From Bacillus cereus G9842 (GTDB lineage: Bacteria > Bacillota > Bacilli > Bacillales > Bacillaceae_G), in the NCBI RefSeq assembly GCF_000021305.1, contig NC_011774.1:76002-140001 (forward strand): a stretch of 64,000 nucleotides of DNA. Reading direction: 5' to 3'. Both the position numbers and the translations under genes were made by a program. The first letter of the stretch is position 1, and every line of letters begins with the position of its first letter. The notes beneath the pieces are model-generated. The model was not told the DNA's origin and ran no database searches. It saw nothing but the letters and a program-made list of their open reading frames with translations. Of this stretch, positions 1 through 11,300 are shown piece by piece.

Positions 1-2
1 TT

Positions 3-1073
3 ACTCAAAGACTTGCAGATGAATACCCGTTATGGAGTAAAGTTAGGCAAGATAATGAAAGTACCGGTCAACAGTTCTTAAATTTCTTTGGTATTGAGTT
101 AGAAGAAGTTCAAGATTATTTAGACTGGATTCAAGAACAAAAATATATTCATACCGCTGATATTCATACTTTAGACTGGATTCAGTTATATAAGATTCCT
201 CAGATCAAGCCTAGTGATAACGTGAGGTTGTTTAAAAAGAATAATCTTATTGAAGTGCCTATTTTAGAAACATTAAAAGAATTCTTTTATAATGATAAAA
301 ATCAAGGTGCAATTATTGATTATAGTGAGATGAAACTATATACAGTACAAAAATATGGTGAAATAATTATTAAAACAAAACATGAACAAGGTGATGTGGA
401 GGTTGTTATTACACCTATTGATTATCATATTTGGAATGTATTTGATGAATTTGGCCTGCTATTAGGTGTTCAAAGGATGCATCTAGAAAGAAACGCAGAC
501 TTTAAGGAAAGAATTTTAGATGTATTTAGGTATCCAGCAGGTTCACATGATATAGGGTTAACAAATGGAATTGCAAGAGAATTGAATTTCATTCAAAGAA
601 AAGATCGTTCTAACAAAAAATTAATTTGGAAAGATGATTCTAAAGATTTCTTTTTGAAGAATAAATCAGGAAAGTATATAGATACTCGTACATTACGTGT
701 AGATAATCAACCATTAACAGATAAACAATTTTATGTAGATGAGCATTTAAACGTAAGAATATATGCCATGAAAACCGGTAGGTCACATGAAATTAGTTTC
801 ATCTATGGGATTAAAAAATACCAATTATACGATAAAAATAAAGAAGATGTTCATAAAATTCTATTTCAATCAGATGGACAGGCAACCCCTACGTTGCTAA
901 ATTGGGTAGAGTATATTAATACGATAGCTCCAGTAATGTGGAATCATTTCAAATGGGATGAAGGGTACTGGGATACCATTGATAAAAAACTCACAGGATT
1001 GGGGTATGTACCAAATATGTGGGATTCTAATATCGACATATGGAAAGATTATCAATTGGACTCTAATATATAA
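3..1073 (+). CDS. Virion structural protein, 5' end outside the window (partial)
   Basis: The frame is open from the first bases of the window without a stop, so the gene starts upstream; the GTG at 222 is merely an internal codon. About 356 residues are visible, rich in aromatic and acidic residues, with no family I can name. It lies directly upstream of a chain of giant tail-type genes on the same strand, and the next gene follows after 13 bases behind a GGGGG ribosome site. I infer a baseplate or tail component from context only. Confidence 0.7.
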   Translation, partial: TQRLADEYPLWSKVRQDNESTGQQFLNFFGIELEEVQDYLDWIQEQKYIHTADIHTLDWIQLYKIPQIKPSDNVRLFKKNNLIEVPILETLKEFFYNDKNQGAIIDYSEMKLYTVQKYGEIIIKTKHEQGDVEVVITPIDYHIWNVFDEFGLLLGVQRMHLERNADFKERILDVFRYPAGSHDIGLTNGIARELNFIQRKDRSNKKLIWKDDSKDFFLKNKSGKYIDTRTLRVDNQPLTDKQFYVDEHLNVRIYAMKTGRSHEISFIYGIKKYQLYDKNKEDVHKILFQSDGQATPTLLNWVEYINTIAPVMWNHFKWDEGYWDTIDKKLTGLGYVPNMWDSNIDIWKDYQLDSNI

Positions 1074-1086
1074 AGGGGGTTTAGGA

Positions 1087-4000
1087 GTGTCAAAAGCAAA
1101 ATATAAAAGAAATGCCATACATTCAGGTATTGGAGATAATGATGATCTATTTACAAAAAGCCCTCAGAAAGAAGATGTTGTAGAAGATTTTCAATACGCT
1201 GCTCGTTTACGTGGGAAGAAAAAACACGAGACAATGATTTACCCAGAAATTCCTTTTGAATATGGAATTAGCTATGATGGGAGATTGTTAGAGAAATATA
1301 ACGAAAAACCTTATCAGTTTGAAGTAAACGCACATCCTGAAAAGACTCTTGCTTACGAAATCGAAGAAACAAAAGAGTTACCGGTAAAAAGACTATGGGA
1401 AGCGAAAGCTTGTTTTGAAGCCGAAGTTTGGCGATTAAACATGCAGTACTCCTTTAACTGGAAAGGTCATACAGGTATTCGAGATAAACGAACAGCTGAA
1501 TATGCAGTTGACTGGAAAGGCATGTACAAGCTCGAAGACTATGGAGATGTCAAAGACTTATTTACATCTGATAAAGGTATTTATATTGGATACAATGACA
1601 ATAGAACAACTTGGCATTTATCTAGTGATGGGAGTTATGTACTGGATGGATTAAACCGCCCATTCTTTTCTGGTGTAATCGCAAGAAATATGATGTCTTG
1701 GAACGCTTATGAAACAGAATTTGATTTTAAGGCTATTCTTAATAATGGAGCGGATGACTTCTATAATACTAGAAGATACAATCCAACTACAGGAAAATTT
1801 GATCATGCACCAGCTTGGGATGATGATGTAGTTGGTCTTATATTTCAAGCAAAAGATCCAAGCAATTTCTACATGATGCTTTGGGAGGCAGAAGAAAGAA
1901 TTGCAAGGTCTTCAAGAGCAGCTGACAACTTAGATGGAATTAATGTTTTCAATGATTATGATGAATATGTAAATAGGTCTGTTAATAGTGATATGAATAA
2001 CTGGGGACACTTTTGCAATAACACAGGATGGGGCACACGCCATAAACGTATTTATAAAGTAACAAATGGTGTTATGCGCCGTGTTTATGTAGATGATTTA
2101 AGCAATGGGTTTGGCTGGACTATGTTTAATATGCATGGTGTTAAGATTAAAACTAATGGTAGCAATGTGCAAATTTTTGTTAGGCAGCATCCAGGGGCTT
2201 CTTACATAAAATGCTATGACTTTAATACAGATTGGGGAAATGGAAGCTTTGGTATGTTTAATGTATCCCAGTCTTGTGAGTTCCATGGCGTTAAAGTTAC
2301 AGAATACAAGATTATTGAGGGGCGTATCCCTGAATCTGGATGGAATACAACTGATGAACCAAATAAAAGGATAGCAGATGTAGCAGCATGGTATGTAGAT
2401 AATGATGCTGGATTCAGGCGAAAGTGTGACGCAGCCAATGTAAGGTATGGCGATGTAGATATCTTTTATATAAATGGATACACACGTGTTGCTGAAAATG
2501 GAACAATAGATGTTGCAGGCAGGAATGGACCAATCACAGTACACGCCAAAGACTACACTACATGGAAAGACTATAGTGGTAGATTTCCTCAGAACTACAG
2601 TGAATACTTTGAGTTCAATGGGATAGGTGATCAAATCCTTGCAAATAATGCACAGGATTATGTTAGCGAAAAGATGAACCTACCAGGATTTATTATGGAT
2701 GATATAAGTGGACAGGTAGTAGACCCTAAAACAGGGACGCTAATCATTACAGGGAAAACTGGACAAATTATAGCCCGAAATAACAATCCACCTGATGCAG
2801 GTAAAAAATATGCAAAATGCTACGTACGATGTGGAATAGTAGAAGTCACCCCTGATCATAGAGATTTCAATACAGCTCTAGTAGTGTTTGACGACATTAA
2901 AAAAGTATTTAGGGATGACTACAATGAGTTCTTTAATCGAGAGGACTACATTAACAAAAAAGAAAAATATGAATTAGTTAAGCCAGTTAAGAAACCTAAA
3001 CCTGTTCCGCCAGGTGTGGAACCTGAAGAATCAGATGGTGGATGTAGAATTGATGATCCAGTAGTTAAGCCACCTGATGAAATTATTGATGAATGTTGGG
3101 ATGATTTTGATTTCGATGGAATCAGATTAGTCATGTGGAGCTGCATGTTCCCAATTGAAAAGCTGAAGAAGACTTTTGAAGAAAGAGTATTTGCATATAA
3201 CGGATGGGTAACATTTAATCCACTAGCTTCCTTTAAGCCAAACAAGTGGACTTACTATAAAATGACACCAATTGAAGCTACAATAAACCCTAAGTACGAT
3301 AAAGTAAAATGGGCAAACAGAGATGATTTCGATAGAATTCCAGTAGGGACAAAAGTCATTGCAAAAACAACAGAATGGTATAAAGCTATTTTCCCGGCAG
3401 ATATAAAAAACTCTGGCATTATAACAAGTGATAGAGATTTGATTTCACATATACCACCATGTCCTGAACATTTCTATCATCCTATTGATAAAGAAGACAG
3501 AATGCCTGATACTTTTGAAGTTATTCACTTCTTACTAGATGCATTTTCAAATAGCGCAGATGTTGTAATGTGGTATGAAAGTAATCCAACATTAACAACG
3601 GAATCAGCAGATAAACGACCAGAATCTCTTGCGCAAGAAGGAAAATCTGGTATGCCAATTGTATTAACATCTAATGAAAATGATAATATTGTTATTCATT
3701 GTAAGGAGAATCCACGTTGGGTTCCTTGGTCTTCCGGTAAGTATATTGGATATGGAAAAGTAAATGGAAAACGCCCATTCTTTGGAGATGGATCAGGAAA
3801 AGCTGATATGGTGAATGTGTCTACAGAGGTTGTATTCTTCCCTGATAATTTAGATATGGAGACATTAAAAGGTCCGTTTATTGATATATACGACAAAGAG
3901 TTTCCTAATAATCCTAGGGTGAAATATAAGTTGAATCCAAAAGGAACAAAGGTAGATTTCTTCTCAAATCATACTGATGCATACAACTGGTATACAGATT

Positions 4001-7000
4001 GGTACTCTAATTGGGTGGAATCGAAAGAAACCTTACAAGCTAATATGAGTGACATTACTGTTGTAGAGAATCCATTAGAACTGAATCCGTATGATTCTAA
4101 TGTTGCAAAGGATTATAATCCTGATAATACCTTCATAGAGCGAATTGAAGTAACGAGTAATAATGAGTTTATAAAGGTTTGGATTGAAGAGAAGAAAGGA
4201 AAAGAGGATGGCCTATTTGGTTCGTACTACAGATTTCCATTAACTTCACAAACCTATGAACAAAAATGGCAAGTGCAAGGGGATTATCAGGAATGGACAC
4301 AATCCTATGAAATTAAATCATATATGGATAAAATCGAAATTCCAGTTCAAGCAAGTGGGGCATTTAAAATACTTCATGTAAAAGTAGGCAATACCCTTAT
4401 CTCACAAGATAAGAATAATGGATGGACATTAGAAGATGAGGTTGTAATACTACACGGCAGCGGAATACGTCCCGGTATGATTAATATCAAATATGCAACA
4501 GGATCTATACACAATGTGTTCCAGATTAATGAGCTGGGTAGCTACAAGGAAATCTATTTAAACGGAATTTTATTAGATAATAAAAAGTATGAAATAAAAG
4601 ACCATACTCTTACGATTAATAAAGATATATTAAATCTATATGATTGGGTTCATTTTCAGTCATATCATATTGATGAGCTTCATGATCCTACTAAGCGTAA
4701 TTATCTGGGAGAGAAAAAGTATAATCAATTAGATTTTCAAGAAGATATTCCAACCAAGAAAGAAAATCCAAATTACAATGATCCATTCTACGAAGGCTCT
4801 TTATGTTTTAACTGGGGATATCGTTCACCAAAGAAACTTCATGCAGATGAGTCCTTTAGCGCTATGTCTATGTTTTTGCCTGAAGATATTCAATTTGATG
4901 TAGATGTAGACATGGAAGTCGTGTATCCAGTTGGAAATGCAGTTGATATATCAAACTTTACAGGTGAATGGAAACAATGGGATCAACATCCCGATAAAGT
5001 ATTTGATACAAAGGGAAATCATATAGATGGACCTGGTGACTGGCATGGTCCACCTGAAAAAGGATATGATAAAGTAATCAATTTAATTAACCAAGGATAT
5101 TATTCTGGTTGGTATAACCCAAAGCATGTGGAATTAAAAGATTATGCCTTTTCATTTAAAGTAGAATCCAGAACATTATGGGATGATGACCTTTATGGAT
5201 GTGTATTTAGATTTGATCCTCAAACATGCTCAGGCTATTCCTTTGAATGGGACTCAGGTGGTGCAGGAGTAAATGGTATGGCTATTTATAAGTTAACTTG
5301 TAAAAATCCAGATCAAGTAGGAAAAGGACACTTGAATTTTAGTAAAATACGATTAGTACACGACCCAGAATGGTGGGATCCAGATGGCTCAGATAATAAG
5401 CCGATTCCTAATCGTAAGTTTTATACTCATGATGTGAAAATTAGCGTAATCGGAAATAAGTTTCAGGTTTATGTTGACGGTAAATTAAAACTTGAAGCTA
5501 TTGATAAAGAAGACACTTATAAGTCAGGCGCATGGGGACCAATTACGTACTCAAATCCAGACACATATTTTTGGAACTTTTGGTTGCAGACTTATAAAAG
5601 GGTGACACCAAAAGAGCGCCCTGGATTTAGAAAACATCTTCAATTCACTAAAAAGCGTAAGCTAATTGAAGGAGAAGAAGCTTTCTATGAACTTGAGTTA
5701 GATGAAGAAGTCATGAAAGAGAAATTCGAAAAAGAATATTTAAGCTTCTGTCAGTCAGTAAAATTAGAACCACGGTTTGTTGTATCTATGGAATACTTTA
5801 TAAGAAATGATGAAAGTGATTACGAAGTTTACTTTAAGGAGTTCCAAAAGATTAGAGTTTTAGAATTGTCTCCATCTATTCTGGAAGTAAACCCTCTCGG
5901 TCATACATCTATCCAAGAAGCTGTTAAAAGATATGGCAACTTTGATATATCAAAAAGCATCGAGATAGTGCAAGACGTGTACCAAAACTGGAATAAATAT
6001 AAGGTGGAAGATTTTGATGTACTTACATTTACTCCTGCAGATTGTAATGCAGGTACAGATTTTGCAGATGACATGATGGATTTTGTACGCAAGTTTAAAG
6101 CAGCATCTAATAAAGTAATCATATTTAGTCATGATACGATATCTGGTAATATTAAAAATACAATTAAATTACTTGAAGAGTTCGGGTTTAAGAAGGCTAA
6201 TTCTGAGCCATATACACGGGGTGATAAAATTACATTGATTGACCCGTCATTCAATTATCCGTACCCACTTACAGGGACAATTGACGTAAGTGTGAGTCAC
6301 TGGAACCAATGTTTGAATGGGATACCTATCTATAAGTTTGCGCATGAAAATCGACCATGGTTAAGTTATGTTGATAACGTATATTACTCAGAAGCTGGGG
6401 ATAGCACGTATTATTGTGATGGACGTTTTAGACAACAATTGAGTGATAATGAAATGAAAATATGGGTTAACTTAATGTGTAGAATTGCGCAATGGAAGCC
6501 ATCTGAAAAACCTAAGATGACTGCATATGGTCAATCAAAATTATTTGCAACAGTGAGGGGACAGAATCCACCTATCCCTGATCCGAATCAAAATAAATAT
6601 CCTTCTAAGAATGAGCCAACGGTTCCAGTGCTTCAGCCGCCAAAAGAGTCAGATCCAAATGACGGATTTACTGTAAGCTGGAATGGATATATTTATGCAC
6701 CACAAACAGGGTACTATCGTTTTAAAGTGCAAGTAAACGACGGATTTAGATTATGGATTGCTGATAAATTGCTTATTAATGAATGGCATATTACTTCAGC
6801 TGAAGATTTCTTCCCTTCTTATGAAGCTTCTGTATATATGGAAGGTGGTAAATGGTATCCAATTAGGGCGAATTTCTTTGATAACGTAGGACAAGCCGTT
6901 ATTCGTTTGCACTGGTCTAGACCGGGTAAAGATTTCGAACGCATCCATCCTAAATACTTAACACCTTATCTTGGATACAAGCTATTTGCTCAAGTAAAAA

Positions 7001-8265
7001 AAGCTAGGCCGCTGCCTTGGCATCTGCTTGTGCACAATGGATATTATTATCATCAAGAGAGGGAGCATTACTTGTATGCAGAGAAAAAAGAATATATAGT
7101 AACTCCTGATAAAAACAATAGTATTATGATTCAGCCAAGGCCACAGCAAGGTTGTCCAATCATCGTGCAGGATAATCAAGGTAATACTTTGAGGAAGGTA
7201 ACATTTTATGATGATAACTGGAATTTAACGTTAGAAAATAAAGAGGTCTTTCATGGAAATGGATATGCAAAATATTATTTAAACTACAAAGGCATTGATA
7301 AAGAAACGTTAAAGGTTTATCTAAATGGAAGTCTTATTGAAGCGAATGATTTGATTTTTCATGAGGAAGTTTCAGCTATTGAATTTATGAAAGAAATTAA
7401 TGTAACTGATATAATAGAAGTGCGTTACATTTTATTATATAGCTACATTCTTGATATAAATGCAAATTTAGAAACCGATTCAGCTCAAATTATTTTACAC
7501 AATAACTATGAAGAAAATAAGATGAAAAATATGAGAGTCATTTATGAGTCAGCAAAAGAGACGCCTTTCTATCGTGCGAAAGAAATTGTTTTAAATCCTT
7601 TATTAACTCATAACCACACTGGATTCTTATATCTATCTGAAACAGGAGAGCAAGATGCAAAAACAATACAAGCTCACTTATCAGATAAAATAATCTCTAA
7701 TTCAGGGAAGGAGAAGGTTCTTGTAACTGTTAGTATTTTAGACAAATACAATAACCCTTGCCCGAATAAAATAGTGAAAATTTATCGAGACGATAAGCCA
7801 ATAGATGCAGAGTTTATTACGAATGAAGCAGGTGAGGTATATATTTACGATACACCAGCTCCACCAAAAGGCTTGATTAGTATATACCGTATAGAATGCA
7901 ATGATCTGCGAAAAGAATTGCTATTAAACTATTATGCAGAAAATAAAAAAGAAAGACTCTATATCGATATAGTTGCTCCTAAATTGGCTATCTTATCAGG
8001 TGTAGACGACTATTCGACTATTAAAATGACACTAAGAGATTCTAGTTGGAATCCTGTTATGAAAGATAAAAAAATGAATGTTGAATATAGAGATACACAT
8101 GGGAATGCACGTAAAAAAGAAGTTATAACAAATGATTTTGGACAAGCTGAATTCATATTAAGTGGTTTAAAAGAAAAGCATGGTGAAATTATGATTAAAG
8201 TCTCATATGATATGGGTTTTGAGCAAGCAGCGAGCTATGTATATATAAAAGTCATTGGGGGATAA
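1087..8265 (+). CDS. Giant multidomain virion (tail/fibre-type) protein, 2392 aa
   Basis: I chose GTG 1087 because AAAGGGGG lies 7 bases upstream; the longer frame from 958 would overlap the previous gene by 116 bases. Visible modules are a concanavalin/thrombospondin-C-like beta domain around residues 246-410, a proline/lysine linker near 632-653, a second such domain near 1350-1505, a Rossmann-like segment near 1643-1717, a PA14-type domain around 1857-1965 (pattern YYRFKVQVNDGFRLWI), and two Ig-like domains at the C-terminus (2211-2278, 2298-2392). PA14, Ig-like and lectin-like folds usually bind carbohydrate or mediate adhesion, which fits a tail fibre or host-surface-binding protein. No signal peptide is seen. 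Virion location is inferred from size, repeats and neighbours. Confidence 0.8.
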   Translation: MSKAKYKRNAIHSGIGDNDDLFTKSPQKEDVVEDFQYAARLRGKKKHETMIYPEIPFEYGISYDGRLLEKYNEKPYQFEVNAHPEKTLAYEIEETKELPVKRLWEAKACFEAEVWRLNMQYSFNWKGHTGIRDKRTAEYAVDWKGMYKLEDYGDVKDLFTSDKGIYIGYNDNRTTWHLSSDGSYVLDGLNRPFFSGVIARNMMSWNAYETEFDFKAILNNGADDFYNTRRYNPTTGKFDHAPAWDDDVVGLIFQAKDPSNFYMMLWEAEERIARSSRAADNLDGINVFNDYDEYVNRSVNSDMNNWGHFCNNTGWGTRHKRIYKVTNGVMRRVYVDDLSNGFGWTMFNMHGVKIKTNGSNVQIFVRQHPGASYIKCYDFNTDWGNGSFGMFNVSQSCEFHGVKVTEYKIIEGRIPESGWNTTDEPNKRIADVAAWYVDNDAGFRRKCDAANVRYGDVDIFYINGYTRVAENGTIDVAGRNGPITVHAKDYTTWKDYSGRFPQNYSEYFEFNGIGDQILANNAQDYVSEKMNLPGFIMDDISGQVVDPKTGTLIITGKTGQIIARNNNPPDAGKKYAKCYVRCGIVEVTPDHRDFNTALVVFDDIKKVFRDDYNEFFNREDYINKKEKYELVKPVKKPKPVPPGVEPEESDGGCRIDDPVVKPPDEIIDECWDDFDFDGIRLVMWSCMFPIEKLKKTFEERVFAYNGWVTFNPLASFKPNKWTYYKMTPIEATINPKYDKVKWANRDDFDRIPVGTKVIAKTTEWYKAIFPADIKNSGIITSDRDLISHIPPCPEHFYHPIDKEDRMPDTFEVIHFLLDAFSNSADVVMWYESNPTLTTESADKRPESLAQEGKSGMPIVLTSNENDNIVIHCKENPRWVPWSSGKYIGYGKVNGKRPFFGDGSGKADMVNVSTEVVFFPDNLDMETLKGPFIDIYDKEFPNNPRVKYKLNPKGTKVDFFSNHTDAYNWYTDWYSNWVESKETLQANMSDITVVENPLELNPYDSNVAKDYNPDNTFIERIEVTSNNEFIKVWIEEKKGKEDGLFGSYYRFPLTSQTYEQKWQVQGDYQEWTQSYEIKSYMDKIEIPVQASGAFKILHVKVGNTLISQDKNNGWTLEDEVVILHGSGIRPGMINIKYATGSIHNVFQINELGSYKEIYLNGILLDNKKYEIKDHTLTINKDILNLYDWVHFQSYHIDELHDPTKRNYLGEKKYNQLDFQEDIPTKKENPNYNDPFYEGSLCFNWGYRSPKKLHADESFSAMSMFLPEDIQFDVDVDMEVVYPVGNAVDISNFTGEWKQWDQHPDKVFDTKGNHIDGPGDWHGPPEKGYDKVINLINQGYYSGWYNPKHVELKDYAFSFKVESRTLWDDDLYGCVFRFDPQTCSGYSFEWDSGGAGVNGMAIYKLTCKNPDQVGKGHLNFSKIRLVHDPEWWDPDGSDNKPIPNRKFYTHDVKISVIGNKFQVYVDGKLKLEAIDKEDTYKSGAWGPITYSNPDTYFWNFWLQTYKRVTPKERPGFRKHLQFTKKRKLIEGEEAFYELELDEEVMKEKFEKEYLSFCQSVKLEPRFVVSMEYFIRNDESDYEVYFKEFQKIRVLELSPSILEVNPLGHTSIQEAVKRYGNFDISKSIEIVQDVYQNWNKYKVEDFDVLTFTPADCNAGTDFADDMMDFVRKFKAASNKVIIFSHDTISGNIKNTIKLLEEFGFKKANSEPYTRGDKITLIDPSFNYPYPLTGTIDVSVSHWNQCLNGIPIYKFAHENRPWLSYVDNVYYSEAGDSTYYCDGRFRQQLSDNEMKIWVNLMCRIAQWKPSEKPKMTAYGQSKLFATVRGQNPPIPDPNQNKYPSKNEPTVPVLQPPKESDPNDGFTVSWNGYIYAPQTGYYRFKVQVNDGFRLWIADKLLINEWHITSAEDFFPSYEASVYMEGGKWYPIRANFFDNVGQAVIRLHWSRPGKDFERIHPKYLTPYLGYKLFAQVKKARPLPWHLLVHNGYYYHQEREHYLYAEKKEYIVTPDKNNSIMIQPRPQQGCPIIVQDNQGNTLRKVTFYDDNWNLTLENKEVFHGNGYAKYYLNYKGIDKETLKVYLNGSLIEANDLIFHEEVSAIEFMKEINVTDIIEVRYILLYSYILDINANLETDSAQIILHNNYEENKMKNMRVIYESAKETPFYRAKEIVLNPLLTHNHTGFLYLSETGEQDAKTIQAHLSDKIISNSGKEKVLVTVSILDKYNNPCPNKIVKIYRDDKPIDAEFITNEAGEVYIYDTPAPPKGLISIYRIECNDLRKELLLNYYAENKKERLYIDIVAPKLAILSGVDDYSTIKMTLRDSSWNPVMKDKKMNVEYRDTHGNARKKEVITNDFGQAEFILSGLKEKHGEIMIKVSYDMGFEQAASYVYIKVIGG

Positions 8266-8306
8266 ATTCCCCTTTGGCTTTTTCTCATATAAAAGGAGGT
8301 TCTTTC

Positions 8307-11300
8307 ATGTCTCTTGAAAGAGAAAAACAGGGGTTAGATTTGCATGATTATAAAAGCAAACTCTCTAATAATACCTATTCTATGCGTTTAGGAAAAGAAG
8401 TGCCAGAAGGTGATGTTAATCTAGCTTATATTCATGTGCCAAAGGTACAGATTGAAGAAAATTTATCATTAATTGATACTTCATATACAGCCGATAACGT
8501 AATCACAAAAGATCAACTGGAATCAATTGTGGTTGCGAATGAAGCAGGGGAATTGGAATACGTTGATATTGTTAATGAGGATGAAATAAAACCTCGGCCA
8601 CCTAAAGGAGTATTTCCAAGTGATAAAATTAATGTTACTCGGAAATTCAAAAAGAACGAGTATAAGACTGAAAGTGCTCTTTATTATAAATTCGAAATAG
8701 ATTTTCATTATGACAGTAAAACCGCTATCGCAAATGAAAAAGGTGTATTTAAAAAAGAAAAATATACAGGGCAGCAAATAGAATTAACGGATGAGAATGG
8801 AAACCTGTTAGATGATTCGTATAAGTATGATATTTATGTGATTCCTTATAAGGAAAATCCAAGAATTTATAGTATACAAGTCTATCTTCATAAGAACACA
8901 GACAAAAATAATACCATTAAAATTCGCTATAATCACATAGATAAGATCGTAAAAGATTCCAGCATACAAGCTGTAGAAAAAAGCATAGAGTTTTATACAG
9001 ATAAAAATAATGAAATTCAAGTAGATAAATTATCTAGACAAATGCTTGAAGGTGGCAAGTTGCGAATTATCAATGGTATAAGTGCATTTGATCAAAAAAC
9101 TGAAGAAGAAGTTCGCCAAGCGTCCATAGATAACCCAGATAAAGAAATTTTTGCGGTAGTCTCTCATAGTAATGGGGAAGGTCATAAAGTGATTGTCGCT
9201 CAAAGATCTGAATCAGACCCTCGAACACCTAAAATATTTTCACATCGAATTGTTGCGAAATATAAAAATGACGATGGAAAAGAAATGCAAGTCAGTGTCG
9301 GACACATCACAGATTGGGTAATGAATTACGATGCATTGCTTACAAATGAAAAAGAAGAATACACTGGTGAGTGGAAGAACATCGGCTTGGCTCTAGATGG
9401 TGGGAAAATAAATGCAAAAGATATGATTGAACTATCTTTACCAATGGGTACACCAAGTGTTCCAATGGATGCCAAATATTTCATCGAAGACGGAAAAGGG
9501 AATCTTCTATATAACGTAACAACCATTGTAGATAATAATGAAATTGAAAGCCAAATCAACGAGGTTATGTCGCATGCTGCAGAAGCAAAAGTAAAGCAAT
9601 TGAATGTGAAACCCTGGAAAAATGCACTTCAAGATAATGTGAAGATTAAAGATGAACCAATCCTCCATCGCTGTACTATTATCCCAGAGCGTCAAAAGAC
9701 AAAATGGGGATTTACATGGGAAGCAAACGGACAAGGCTTTACGGAAAAGAAGATGGATTATAAAACAAACTGGCAAGTATGTGCAGATGTTGCGTTTAAA
9801 AAAGAAAGAGAAACTAAAGTATTAGATGTACTAGATAAAAACAAATGGTCTACGATAGGAATTTCTAATGATTTAAGTAAATGGCAGTACTCCTATATTG
9901 CATCTATGAAAAAGAATGTAATTCAGTATTTAGAAAACCAAAATGATGTTTGTGGATTCTACCAAAGAAATGAAATGATTAACGGTAAAACCATTAATCT
10001 GATGGAGAAAACAGATTATCAATTTTCTGTAAAAGTAAAAATGGATGATTCCATTGATGATGATTGTATTGGACTTATGTTTCGTGTACAAGATGCACAA
10101 AACTATTACATGTTTGTTTGGGAAAAAGATGAAAAATCAACAGCAGAGAAAACCTATACGAAAGAACATGGGAAAGATGTTGCTGGTAAAATACAACCAT
10201 GTGATCGTGCTATTCTTGACGAATACGGCTTTACTATGAAAACTTTTAGTCCAGTTAATAATAATATGTGGAACACCACTAACAGTAGGGAAGCTTATTT
10301 AAGTAGTGGATTTGGAAGAAGTCATAAACGAATTCTAAAAGCTTTACCAAGTGTTTTGCCACCATCTCCAAATCAAGATTCATGGAATAGTGGAAGCAGG
10401 TATCCTACAGATAAAACGAACTGTTCATTTAAGGATATAACAAATATGACTGAATCGTATGCCAGTAAGGGCTGGGAGCATGGAAAAGATTATAAGTTAA
10501 CCGTAGTTGTAACTGGTGATTGGTTCCGTATTTTCATTTCTGATAACCCCGAATCAGACGAGCTAGGACAATTAGTTTGCCAAGCGAAAGATAATACGCA
10601 TCAAAAAGGCTCATATGGTATTTTTTCTGCTTCTCAGAGAAATACACTATGGTATGATTTTAAAATGGCTGACGTGATTGTAGATACAGTTTGCACAGAG
10701 AAAAAAGATATCTTATTAACAGATACGAAGGATAAAAAGCTTTCTAATTATGCAGTAGAGGACTTGATGGCTGCATCCATTAAAAGTAAAGCTAAACAAC
10801 TAGGCGATGCAACTTATGAGGTCTTCACATATTACGGGAAATCCGATGGTGAATTTACTATTAGCATAGACCCTAGGACACACTTCGTTTATGGGCGTTC
10901 CAATGATCCTATTACAGGTAATGTGGTCAGATCAAAGTGGACAACTAAACAAAATGGTCTAACCATAAAAGGAACAGGCTTTATAGAATATCATGCAGAT
11001 GGACATTATACAATTTCCACTGTTCCAAGTGTGCTCCCTACTGAGCAGATACCATCAACTGTAAAAGACTTCACATGGAATGAACCAGTTCTATTAACTG
11101 GAGAGAATGTTTCTATCCAATTAGAGCATCCAAACAAGTTAAAGGTTATACCAAAAGTTCCTCCAATACGAGTAATAGGAAAACCCTATACATTAGAGGA
11201 TAATGAGATATTAAAAGCAGATGGTCTGAAAAGCATTATAGAGATATTTGGTGACATAGGAGTTTATCAGTTTCTTGAAATACCTAAAGATATTCCATTA

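Noticed and set aside
2098..2634. Long minus-strand frame (178 codons) inside the giant tail gene
   Set aside because: It is a shadow frame opposite a clearly coding plus-strand sequence, with no ribosome site and no protein-like motifs.
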